Source: Alistipes senegalensis JC50
GTDB taxonomy: Bacteria > Bacteroidota > Bacteroidia > Bacteroidales > Rikenellaceae
Reading direction: 5' to 3'
Length of the DNA stretch: 64,000 nucleotides
NCBI RefSeq assembly: GCF_025145645.1
Contig: NZ_CP102252.1
Coordinates: forward strand, 3,534,001 to 3,598,000
Part shown: piece by piece, positions 26,233 through 34,727 of the stretch
How positions within the stretch are numbered: the first letter of the stretch is position 1
How the letters are laid out: every line of letters starts with the position of its first letter
Notes under the pieces: model-generated
The model's input: only the letters and a program-made list of their open reading frames with translations
Told to the model about the DNA's origin: nothing
Database searches by the model: none
Position numbers and translations under genes: made by a program

Positions 26233-28329
26233 ATGATACGGAAAATCATGTTGTCCCTGGCGGCCTGCTGTGCGGCCGCCGGACTCTTCGCCCGGCAGCC
26301 CGTCGCCTGGGATGAAGCCTATCGGCGGGCCGATTCCCTGATCGCCCGGCTCAGCCTCGACGAAAAGATCCGTTTTGCGCGCGGCTACTCCTCGTTTTTC
26401 TTCTACGGCGTTCCGGAGAAGGGGATTCCCTATCTCTATCTCTCCGATGCCACGCAGGGCGTCCATCTGCGCAACAACCTGCCCGATTCCACGATGGTCC
26501 GCCAGCTGGAACGATCGACGGCCTTTCCCTGTCCGATCATGCTCGCCTCGTCGTTCGATCCCGATCTGGCCTTCCGTTATGCGGAGGCCGTGGGGGAGGA
26601 GTGCCGTGCGGGCGGTATCGAAGTGCTGCTGGGCCCGGGGCTGAACATCGCCCGCAACTCCCAGTGCGGCCGCAATTTCGAATATTTCGGCGAAGATCCG
26701 CTGCTGACTTCCGTCATGGCTGCGGCCTACGTGCGAGGAATGCAGCAGACGGGGACTGCCGCCTGCCTGAAACACTTCATCGGCAACGAAACGGAGTTCT
26801 ACCGCCGCCGGTCCAATTCATTGATCGGCGAACGGGCGCTGCACGAGATCTATATGCCGCCGTTCCGCGCCGGCATCGAGGCCGGTGCGGCTTACGTGAT
26901 GACCTCCTATAACCAGCTCGACGGCGAGTGGGCCGGTCAGAACAGCCGCGTCATCGGGGAGCTGCTGCGCGGCGAACTCGGATTCCGGGGGTGCGTGATG
27001 AGCGACTGGGGCTCCGTGTACGACACGGAAAAGGTCGTCAGAAGCGGCCAGAATGCGGAGATGCCCGGCCGCCGCGAATTCGCTCGGGAGGTGCGGGAAC
27101 TGCTTCGCCAGGGGCGCATTTCGGAAAAGGATCTGGAACGGATGATCCGGCCCAACGTCGCCACCGCCGTCGCTTTCGGGCTCTACGACCGGGTGAAATA
27201 CCGTCCCGACCTGCTCGACCGTTTCCCGGCGCATGCCGAAACGGCCTGCGAAGTCGCGGCGAAAGGTACGGTGCTGTTGCGTAACGACGGGATTTTGCCG
27301 TTGGCCGCCGGCCGCCGGATTCTGCTCACCGGGCGCTTTATCCGGGAGATACCCCGCACCGGGGGCAGCACCTCTTCGTCGGCCGAAGTGCTGGGATACG
27401 ACAATGTTTCGCTTGAGGAGGCCCTTCGGGCGGAATTCGGTGACGCCGTGCAGGTCGTGGAGCGTCCCACGCGGGAGCAGCTCGCGGCAGCGGATGTCGT
27501 CCTGCTTTCGGCGGGAACGATCGACGTGGAGTCGTTCGAGCGTCCGTTCGCCCTGCCGAAGGAAGAGGAGGCGTTCATCCGCATGTGCGTCGAAGCGAAT
27601 CCGAACACGGTCGTGCTGGTCAACTCGGGGTCGGGAATCCGCATGAGCGGCTGGAACGACCGGGCTGCGGCGGTGATTTACGGTTGGTATCCCGGTCAGA
27701 ACGGCATGACGGCTTTGGCGGGAATACTCTCGGGCCGGATCAATCCTTCGGGGAAACTTCCGATCACCATCGAAAGGGAGTTCGCGGACTCTCCAGCCAA
27801 GGGGACGATGCCGGCCGGTGCGGAGTTCTACAACAAGGCGCCGCGGGCCTATAACGAGAAGCTGATCCGGATCTACGACGTTGACTACGCGGAAGGTGTA
27901 TTGGTGGGGTACCGCTGGTATGAAACCAAGGGGATCGCGCCGCTTTATCCGTTCGGGTTCGGGCTCTCCTATACGACTTTTTCGCTGTCGAAGCCCCGTG
28001 TAGCGAAGCGGTTTCCGACGAAGGGTCCGCTGACCGTTCGTGCCGTTCTGACCAACACGGGCTCCCGTGCCGGAGCCGAGGTCGTGCAGCTCTATGTCTC
28101 GCAGCGGAATCCCTCGGTCGTGAGGCCGAAGAAGGAATTGAAAGCCTTCCGCCGGGTGGAGCTGGCTCCGGGCAGTAGCGGGGAGATCGAATTCGAGCTC
28201 GATCGCAGCGCCCTGGCCTATTGGGACGACCGGATGCACGGCTGGCGCGTCGATCCCGGAGAGTATGTGCTTTCGCTGGGAACTTCATCGGCGGACATTG
28301 CGGTGGAGCTGCCCGTGACTGTGGAGTGA
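26233..28329 (+). CDS. Glycoside hydrolase family 3 beta-glycosidase
   Basis: The 698-residue exported enzyme should release non-reducing beta-linked sugars (beta-glucosidase, beta-xylosidase or N-acetyl-beta-glucosaminidase type). A Sec signal peptide ends near residue 21. The TIM-barrel domain contains KHFIGNE and the nucleophile D258 in VMSDWGS. The second alpha/beta domain and a C-terminal fibronectin type III-like domain (from about residue 590) complete the standard GH3 layout. An in-frame GTG at 26191 lies inside the upstream terminator, so I choose the ATG at 26233, which opens the signal peptide. It is the last gene of the plus-strand locus. Confidence 0.94.
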   Translation: MIRKIMLSLAACCAAAGLFARQPVAWDEAYRRADSLIARLSLDEKIRFARGYSSFFFYGVPEKGIPYLYLSDATQGVHLRNNLPDSTMVRQLERSTAFPCPIMLASSFDPDLAFRYAEAVGEECRAGGIEVLLGPGLNIARNSQCGRNFEYFGEDPLLTSVMAAAYVRGMQQTGTAACLKHFIGNETEFYRRRSNSLIGERALHEIYMPPFRAGIEAGAAYVMTSYNQLDGEWAGQNSRVIGELLRGELGFRGCVMSDWGSVYDTEKVVRSGQNAEMPGRREFAREVRELLRQGRISEKDLERMIRPNVATAVAFGLYDRVKYRPDLLDRFPAHAETACEVAAKGTVLLRNDGILPLAAGRRILLTGRFIREIPRTGGSTSSSAEVLGYDNVSLEEALRAEFGDAVQVVERPTREQLAAADVVLLSAGTIDVESFERPFALPKEEEAFIRMCVEANPNTVVLVNSGSGIRMSGWNDRAAAVIYGWYPGQNGMTALAGILSGRINPSGKLPITIEREFADSPAKGTMPAGAEFYNKAPRAYNEKLIRIYDVDYAEGVLVGYRWYETKGIAPLYPFGFGLSYTTFSLSKPRVAKRFPTKGPLTVRAVLTNTGSRAGAEVVQLYVSQRNPSVVRPKKELKAFRRVELAPGSSGEIEFELDRSALAYWDDRMHGWRVDPGEYVLSLGTSSADIAVELPVTVE

Positions 28330-28332
28330 TCC

Positions 28333-28380
28333 ATTGAAGAACACCCCGCAGGTTCTGAAACCTGCGGGGTGTTCTTCAAT
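28333..28380. terminator. Perfect bidirectional terminator between the GH3 and GH20 genes
   Basis: A perfect 22-bp inverted repeat (28333-28354 with 28359-28380) surrounds the loop CTGA. The stem has a GC-rich core of CCCCGCAGG with AT-rich ends. It separates the two convergent loci. Confidence 0.9.
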
Positions 28381-28392
28381 ATGCGGCGGCCG

Positions 28393-29979
28393 TTATTCGA
28401 TGCCTTCGAACAGATAGGGGGCATAGCGGTAGCCTTCCGCTTCGTAGATGCGGACCAGCGCGGGAACCCGTCTTACGAAGTCGTTGTAGTCCTTGCGGTC
28501 GCAGGCCCAGCCGATCTCCGAGAGAGCCGCCATGCGCGGCAGTACCATGTGCTGTGCATGTCCGATATCGCCGATGTACTCCGTCCAGAGATTGCATTGC
28601 ACGCCCATGATCCGCTTCTGGTCGGGCAGCGCGAGCTGGTCGCAGGGTTCGAGGCGGTAGACCTGCCGCACCGGGACGTAGCGGGGATTGCCCAGCGGTT
28701 CGTAGCGGTCGGGATCGGACGTTTGGCTGTAATCGAAATAGCAGTGCCATTTGGGGACCATGATGACCGGATTTCCCTGCCGTGCGGCTTTGATGCCCGG
28801 TTCCTTGCCGTTCCATGACATGATGATCGCGGTTTTCGAGACGCCGCCCTGGAGTATCTCGTCCCAGCCGATGATCTCGCGGCCGCGGGTGTGCATCCAC
28901 CGTTCGATCCGGCGGATGAAGTAGCTTTGCAGTTCGTATTCGTCTTTGAGCCCCTCCTCGCGGATGCGCTGCTGGCAGTGCGGACACGCTTTCCAGCGGC
29001 TTTTGGGACACTCGTCGCCGCCGATGTGGATCAGTTTCGAGGGAAAGAGGTCGAGCACTTCCGAAAGCACCTCCTCGACGAATTCGAATGTCGTCTCCTT
29101 GCCGGCGCAGTAAACGTCGTCGCTGATTCCCCAGTGGGTCCATACGGAGTAGGGACCTCCCGTGCATCCGAGCCACGGATAGGAGGTCAGCGCCGCCAGT
29201 CCGTGTCCGGGCATTTCGATCTCGGGAATCACTTCGATATGACGCTCGGCGGCGTAGCGCACGATTTCGCGGATGTCGTCCTGCGTGTAGAAGCCGCCGT
29301 AAGGCTTGCCGTCGTACACGCCTTTCCGGTTTTTGTCGTAGCGTCCGACGAGGGTTTCGCTGCGTTTGGAGCCGATCTCCGTCAGCCGGGGATATTTCCG
29401 GATCTCGATGCGCCATCCCTGGTCGTCGGTCAGATGCCAGTGGAATTTATTGATCTTGTGCAGGGAGAGGATGTCGATGTAGGTCTTGATGTCCTCCACC
29501 GGGAAGAAGTGGCGGCATACGTCGAGCATGGCTCCGCGGTAGGCGAACACGGGTTTGTCGCGGATGATGCAGGCCGGGATCTCTCCGTCGCCGATCAGCT
29601 GCTGAAGGCTCCGGAGCCCGTGCAGTACCGCCTGCGGGGTCGATGCCGTGACTGCGACGCCTCTTTTCGTGACTTCCAGCAGATACTCTTCGGTGTCGAA
29701 TCCGGGAGCCAGCCGCAGCGTTACGGCGTTTTTCGCTGTTCGGGTCGTGACGGCCGGTGCGGTTCCCGTAAGGGTTCCGACGGCGCGGGCGAAAATCTCG
29801 GCGGGACCGCGCAGCCGTTCATCCGTCAGGACGACGGGTGTTCGTCCGGTCATGCGGAACGATCCTTTCGATTCGGTGACTGAGGCGGGGCGGGGAACGA
29901 CCGCGATACGGTCGTTGCAGGAGGCATGGCCCGGCAGAGCCCAGGCCGCGAGGATGAATGCCAGAAAAATGTGTTTCAC
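28393..29979 (-). CDS. Glycoside hydrolase family 20 beta-N-acetylhexosaminidase
   Basis: This 528-residue exported enzyme should remove terminal beta-linked GlcNAc or GalNAc by substrate-assisted catalysis. A signal peptide covers about residues 1-19. The GH20b-like N-terminal domain runs to about residue 145, and the TIM barrel begins at YRGAMLDVCRHF. The catalytic pair D322-E323 lies in HIGGDECPKSRW, and the tryptophans typical of the pocket (HWHLTDDQGW, MSWNG, NLWTEY) are present. It is the last gene of the minus-strand locus and is separated from the preceding lipoprotein gene by a hairpin. Secreted hexosaminidases of this kind act on mucin, N-glycan or chitin-like ends. Confidence 0.96.
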   Translation of the reverse strand: MKHIFLAFILAAWALPGHASCNDRIAVVPRPASVTESKGSFRMTGRTPVVLTDERLRGPAEIFARAVGTLTGTAPAVTTRTAKNAVTLRLAPGFDTEEYLLEVTKRGVAVTASTPQAVLHGLRSLQQLIGDGEIPACIIRDKPVFAYRGAMLDVCRHFFPVEDIKTYIDILSLHKINKFHWHLTDDQGWRIEIRKYPRLTEIGSKRSETLVGRYDKNRKGVYDGKPYGGFYTQDDIREIVRYAAERHIEVIPEIEMPGHGLAALTSYPWLGCTGGPYSVWTHWGISDDVYCAGKETTFEFVEEVLSEVLDLFPSKLIHIGGDECPKSRWKACPHCQQRIREEGLKDEYELQSYFIRRIERWMHTRGREIIGWDEILQGGVSKTAIIMSWNGKEPGIKAARQGNPVIMVPKWHCYFDYSQTSDPDRYEPLGNPRYVPVRQVYRLEPCDQLALPDQKRIMGVQCNLWTEYIGDIGHAQHMVLPRMAALSEIGWACDRKDYNDFVRRVPALVRIYEAEGYRYAPYLFEGIE

Positions 29980-30003
29980 AGTTGTATTCGGAGTTGCGGG
30001 GTT

Positions 30004-30041
30004 AAAAGCGCCCGTCTGCGACGCCGTGCAGACGGGGCTTT
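30004..30041 (-). terminator. Terminator-like hairpin before the GH20 gene
   Basis: On the minus strand AAAGC-CCCGTCTGC pairs with GCAGACGGG-C-GCTTT (one bulged base) and is followed by TTTT. It ends about 25 bp before the GH20 start. Confidence 0.6.
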
Positions 30042-30050
30042 CCGTGTCGT

Positions 30051-32261
30051 TTATTTGTTGTAGCGAATGCCGATGTAGGAGAATGCGATCTCTCCCGTAC
30101 CGATGGTTTCCGCATCAAATTCCTCGACTGATCCGGCTTTCTTGTTTGCGGCCGAGAATCGGATGCATATGTCGTTCTTGCCGAGCATTTCGAGCGGCAG
30201 GGGAATGTCGATGTATTTGTAGCCGGCGCATTGCCAGAACTGGGTCAGCGACCAGTTCACGATGTCGGGAACCTGGAATTCGGTGATCCGGTTCCAGTCG
30301 TCGCGGTTGTTGTCGCCGTGCTCCGACCAATCCACCTTGATGTAGCGGGGGCCTCCGATTGTGCGGTTCTGTATGGCTATCTGCATCGAGAGTACGTCGG
30401 TCGTGACGCCTTCGGTCGAGACGTGGAGCAGCCAGGCTTCGCTGCGGTCGGTTTCGGTGTTCCACCATTGGCATTTGTTGGTCCAGGCCGAGAAATCCTC
30501 GCTCGACACGTTGCCTTTGCCGTCGGTATTGGTGCCCGCGCTCGTGCACATCTGCACCCCGTTTTCGATGACGCCGTTTCCGTTGACATTGCCGGTATGG
30601 GCACCGGCGGTGGGCCCTTCTTTGTCGAGGTTATAGTCGTTGCCGACGGGCCCGAGGTAACTCGGATCGCTTGTCCCCCAGCCGGCGTTGCCCGAAGTCT
30701 CGTCGGGATGCGTAAAGGTCAGATAGCCGTTGTCGCCGGTCGTGGGCCGGAAAATCTTGCTTTCAAGTTTTCCGTAACGGTATTCGGTCAGCAGGGCCGA
30801 GAAACTGTTCGAGAAATCCTTTTCCAGGGCTATGTCCTCGCGGGTGAGGTGGCGGATCTGGTAGCGTCCGATGTCGCCGGCGCCCTGCTCGCCGTTCCAG
30901 ACGAAACGGTCATGGGTTTCGTGCACCACGACTCCCGAGATATTTCCCGAACCGTAGGGCAGCATCTGCCCGTCGCGGCGGTATTTGCAGGTGGTGTTGG
31001 TCAGCATGTAGAAACTGCTGCCCTTCCTGTCGCGCACCAGCATCGGGTATTTCGTTTCGCGGTTGGCTCCGGTGCTGCGGGCGTAGCCTTCGTTGATCGG
31101 GGTCAGACTGCCTTTGCGCACGGGAAGCTCGCAGTCGAGCAGCGTCACCCAGGTGTAGATGTCCTGATCGGTCAGCTCGTCGTAATATTTTTGTTTCTGC
31201 GGGATGTCGGAGGCCGATCCCGAGACCGAGGACATGACCATCGCCGAGGTGATGTTTTCGAGGATGTAACGGTCGGGGTCTACCTCCTGCTTTACCGTGG
31301 AGCCTTTGAGCAGGATGCGGACCTTGCTGTAACGCTCGAAGATGTTGTCGTCTTCGGTCACGGTCTTTATCATGAAGCCCTGCGATCCGTCGAGGCTCTG
31401 GATGTAGGCCGTGCGATAGGTCTCCGTATAGTCGATCGACGTTTGGGTTTTCATCGGGTTCTCGCCGTTGTTGCCGTTGCCGATGTCGCTGATGATGCGA
31501 CCTTCGATAAAGATGTCGCGGTTCACGACGCCCGGCATGTCGCGCACCTCGCCGAACGAGATTTCGCGGCCGAATTCATTCTTGGCGTTGGCCTGCGTGA
31601 TGTAGACCGTCGAAGAGGTGGTCCGGTTCCAGCCGTCGCGGTAGCTGAGGGTGATGCGCGCATTGCGCAGCGCTTCGGGATCGGAGTTGGGGTCGGTTTG
31701 GAGGATCAGGAATCCGTTGCTGATGTCGAGGTCCCGTATCCAGCCGCCTTCGTCGTCGCTCGTGTAGACGATCTGCTGTTGCAGGTCTTCCAGTTCGAGG
31801 TTCGTGGTGAGCTGGGCCGTTGCCTGTCCTCCGTCGCCGAGGACCGTGATGCTCCGGGTCGAGAAGTTCAGTTCCGGGTTGGTGAAGCCCTCCTGTTTGA
31901 TGTAGACGGTGTCGGCCCGGTCGCGGGTCCAGAGCCGGATGCCTTCCATGCGCGGGAATCCGTCGTTGGTGTCGAAGCGGATGCCGAACTTGTCGTCGCC
32001 GGTGAAATGCGTTCCGCGGCCTTCGGTGTCGATTTCGAGCCATCCGTTGTCAGGGTCGATCAGCGCGATGTCGTAGGGTTGGTTGGAGAGCACGGATACG
32101 GAACCCGTGCCGCTCTTCCAATCGGTGACGTACTCCTTTTGTACGGGCCCGAATTCGGAGACGCGGGTTTCTTCGCCGTTGTCCTTTTCGCAGGCTGCGA
32201 GCATCGCTCCTCCCAGCAGCGGGAGCAGCACTATTCGGTACAGTGATTTTATCTGTTCCAT
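30051..32261 (-). CDS. DUF5689-like surface lipoprotein, paralogue 3
   Basis: The 736-residue lipoprotein (acylated residue C24) is probably a surface glycan-binding protein. Two or more BACON-like beta domains occupy about residues 30-225. A DUF5689-like domain follows, containing IFIEGRIISDIG, an EVDPDRYILE block and the segment ELTDQDIYTWVTLLDCE. The C-terminal third is beta-sandwich and ends in SYIGIRYNK. It is clearly related along most of its length to the products at 32273-34699 and 40345-42459, which share the RYxLxxIT, LTDxDIYTxVTLK and GRYxIRxxTRxDIALE blocks. It lies 11 bp after the previous gene, inside the SusCD operon. Confidence 0.82.
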   Translation of the reverse strand: MEQIKSLYRIVLLPLLGGAMLAACEKDNGEETRVSEFGPVQKEYVTDWKSGTGSVSVLSNQPYDIALIDPDNGWLEIDTEGRGTHFTGDDKFGIRFDTNDGFPRMEGIRLWTRDRADTVYIKQEGFTNPELNFSTRSITVLGDGGQATAQLTTNLELEDLQQQIVYTSDDEGGWIRDLDISNGFLILQTDPNSDPEALRNARITLSYRDGWNRTTSSTVYITQANAKNEFGREISFGEVRDMPGVVNRDIFIEGRIISDIGNGNNGENPMKTQTSIDYTETYRTAYIQSLDGSQGFMIKTVTEDDNIFERYSKVRILLKGSTVKQEVDPDRYILENITSAMVMSSVSGSASDIPQKQKYYDELTDQDIYTWVTLLDCELPVRKGSLTPINEGYARSTGANRETKYPMLVRDRKGSSFYMLTNTTCKYRRDGQMLPYGSGNISGVVVHETHDRFVWNGEQGAGDIGRYQIRHLTREDIALEKDFSNSFSALLTEYRYGKLESKIFRPTTGDNGYLTFTHPDETSGNAGWGTSDPSYLGPVGNDYNLDKEGPTAGAHTGNVNGNGVIENGVQMCTSAGTNTDGKGNVSSEDFSAWTNKCQWWNTETDRSEAWLLHVSTEGVTTDVLSMQIAIQNRTIGGPRYIKVDWSEHGDNNRDDWNRITEFQVPDIVNWSLTQFWQCAGYKYIDIPLPLEMLGKNDICIRFSAANKKAGSVEEFDAETIGTGEIAFSYIGIRYNK

Positions 32262-32272
32262 CGTGTTCGGAT

Positions 32273-34699
32273 TTATTTGTTACTCTTTACGGCTATGGTT
32301 CCGAAACGCATCGGCGAACGTTTGTTTGCCGGCATGTCGGAGGTTATCGCGCCCGTGTCGCCCTCGGCCACCGTGGCGGTGTTCGAGGCGATGCACTGTG
32401 CGGTCCGGGCCTTGATCAGCAGCGTGACCTCCGGCTGGTTGCGCAGGGCGTCCGGCAGGATGAATACGCGGTCGGCATAGCCCGGCGTCGCGCAATAGGT
32501 CATAGTCGCCGACCAGAAGACGAACGGACGGGCGCAGAAGCCCGATTCGGGCAGTACGGTGAAGTTCGTGCCGTCGGTCGAATACTCCACCTGCCAGTAT
32601 ACCGGGCCGTGGATGCTCGTGGCTCCTGCGTTGCCCTGCGAGTTGGTGAAGTTGAGCGAGAGTTTCTCTCCTGCGCCTGCGGTCGAGAATTTCAGCGCTA
32701 CGGCATATCCCGTGTTTTCGTCGAAGTTCCACCAGTAGGTGTTTTCGAATTTCAGGGCGTTCTTGCTGTTCAGTCCGGCGCCCGTCGTGAGTCCGTTGTA
32801 CTCGTTGTCCAGCGCGTGAGTGGCTGCGGGGTCGGTGCACCAGAGCGAGCCGCTGCCCAGATCCGGGGCGATCGTGCCGTCGGTGTTGGTCTTGACTTCG
32901 GCGTCGTTCCAGTTCCACTCCACGAGCGTTTTGCGGTTGGAGGAAGCCTCCGATGCGGCGAGTCCGATCTCCTCCTTTTCGAGCACGCGGACCGAATAGC
33001 GGCCGATGTATCCCTCGTTCGTATAGCCGTAGCGGGGTTGCAGGTCGTGGACGATGACGCCGCTCAGCGAGCCTTTGCCTTTGGGCATGCCGCTTCCGTC
33101 GCGCCGCCACGGGGTCTTGTTGTTGATCAGCATCGAGATCGTATTGCCGTCCTTGTCGTAGAGCGTGCGGGGTACGCAGCTGGTGTGGTTCGCCGTTCCG
33201 AAATAGCCTTCGTTGACGTTCGTGTAGCTGCCGTCGGGCAGAGCGAACTCGACCTCCTTGAGCGAAACGTAGGTATAGACATCCTCGTCGGTAAGCTGGC
33301 CGATCGGCTTCTCCTTGCGGACGAGGTCGCTCGCCGTGCCGGGCGTCTGCCCGACGATGTCGGCGGCCGTAAGTCCGCTGAGCGTATAGCGTTCGGGATC
33401 GGCCTCCTTGGTGAGGGTCAGGCCGTCGAGAGCGATCTTCACGGTCGAATAGCGTGCCAGCGTGTTGTCCGCCGCCGAGTTGAATTGCAGGCGGTAGCCG
33501 TAGCTGCCGTCGAGCATCTGTACGTAAGCCGTCTTGGCGTTTACCGTGTAGTCGGTGGCGTTGGGCGCCGAGTTGGGGGTGGTTTCCACGTTGGCGTTGT
33601 CCTTGTCGCTGATCACGATGCCCTCGAAGAAAGCTCCGGGGTCGTTGATCGTCACCTGTCCGCTTTCGCCCTGAATCAGCGTGCGGTAGTCGGCTTCGTA
33701 GGTCTGCTCTACGACGAACGGTTCGGCCGGGACGAGATTTCCCAGCGATTCGTCGGGAAGTGAGAAACTGATGGAAGCGCTGCGCGGACCTCCCGAATCG
33801 TTCTCCTTCACGTCGAATGACAGCACTTTGTCTTCGAGCGCGATGTTCTCGATCCAGTCGGCCGACGCTCCCTCGTAGCTGGCGGTGCAGACCACGCCGG
33901 CGATCAGGCTTCCCAGATTGTGCTTCACCTCGCTCTTGACGGTCGAGGCTTTGCGTGTGGTCTTGACGCGGTCGGGCGAAAAGGTCATATACGCCTTTTC
34001 GGTCGATTGCGTGACGGTCAGCGTGACGGTGTGTTTCTTCTCTCTGGCATCGGTGTAGGTCAGCGTGATCGCGGCCTGACGCTTGCGCGGCGAGGTGTTC
34101 TCCAATGTGCTGAACGTGACGGCATCGGTGCCGATCTCCAGATTCTCGATCCACTCCTGGTCGGGCTCGGGCGTTTCGTCGTCGTCCTCGTCGGGAATGA
34201 CCGAATAGGCGATCGAATCCCGGATCTGTCTGTAATTCTCCTTGAGGTTGTTCTCCAGCCCGATGCGGAGGTTCCACGGATTGCTGAACAGCTCGATGCG
34301 GCTCTCGTCGAGCGTCAGGACCGGGTCTTTCCCCTCCTGCGTCATGCGGATCGTCTGTTCCCGTCCGCCGCGGGTGAAGATGATCTCCACGGCGCGCAGC
34401 ACGCCGTAGTTGGCCGAGTATTTGAACAGGACGGGGGTGTTGCCCGAACCGTTCAGGCGGTTGATCGTGGCCCAGTCCACATCTTCCGACAGACGGACCG
34501 ACCACTCTCCGGTGGAGTAGATCCGTACCTGAGTGGAGCCGGCTTCCGCCGTCAGCGTATATGCGTTGGAGTCCACGTTCAGCGGGAGGTCCATGTCCGA
34601 ATCCATCTCGCATCCGGTCAGCAGGAGCAGTGCCGTGACGAGGGGCAGGATGTCCGTGCGCCACGTTTTGTTGATGCTGTCTGTAAGGCTGTTTTTCAT
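32273..34699 (-). CDS. DUF5689-like surface lipoprotein, paralogue 2
   Basis: The 808-residue lipoprotein (acylated residue C30) is the longest of three related proteins in this locus. After the lipobox come several BACON-like repeats (starting with LTAEAGSTQVRIYSTGEWSV) and the DUF5689-like part with FFEGIVISDKDN, EADPERYTLSGLT and QLTDEDVYTYVSLKEVE. The C-terminal sandwich contains a block close to one in the 704-residue paralogue (VYWQVEYSTDGTNFTVLPES against RYWTAEYSTDGDTWKRLGD). No catalytic site is seen. It lies 28 bp after the SusD gene and 11 bp before paralogue 3. Confidence 0.82.
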   Translation of the reverse strand: MKNSLTDSINKTWRTDILPLVTALLLLTGCEMDSDMDLPLNVDSNAYTLTAEAGSTQVRIYSTGEWSVRLSEDVDWATINRLNGSGNTPVLFKYSANYGVLRAVEIIFTRGGREQTIRMTQEGKDPVLTLDESRIELFSNPWNLRIGLENNLKENYRQIRDSIAYSVIPDEDDDETPEPDQEWIENLEIGTDAVTFSTLENTSPRKRQAAITLTYTDAREKKHTVTLTVTQSTEKAYMTFSPDRVKTTRKASTVKSEVKHNLGSLIAGVVCTASYEGASADWIENIALEDKVLSFDVKENDSGGPRSASISFSLPDESLGNLVPAEPFVVEQTYEADYRTLIQGESGQVTINDPGAFFEGIVISDKDNANVETTPNSAPNATDYTVNAKTAYVQMLDGSYGYRLQFNSAADNTLARYSTVKIALDGLTLTKEADPERYTLSGLTAADIVGQTPGTASDLVRKEKPIGQLTDEDVYTYVSLKEVEFALPDGSYTNVNEGYFGTANHTSCVPRTLYDKDGNTISMLINNKTPWRRDGSGMPKGKGSLSGVIVHDLQPRYGYTNEGYIGRYSVRVLEKEEIGLAASEASSNRKTLVEWNWNDAEVKTNTDGTIAPDLGSGSLWCTDPAATHALDNEYNGLTTGAGLNSKNALKFENTYWWNFDENTGYAVALKFSTAGAGEKLSLNFTNSQGNAGATSIHGPVYWQVEYSTDGTNFTVLPESGFCARPFVFWSATMTYCATPGYADRVFILPDALRNQPEVTLLIKARTAQCIASNTATVAEGDTGAITSDMPANKRSPMRFGTIAVKSNK

Positions 34700-34727
34700 C
34701 GTTGTCGTGTTTTATTCGTTCCGGAAG

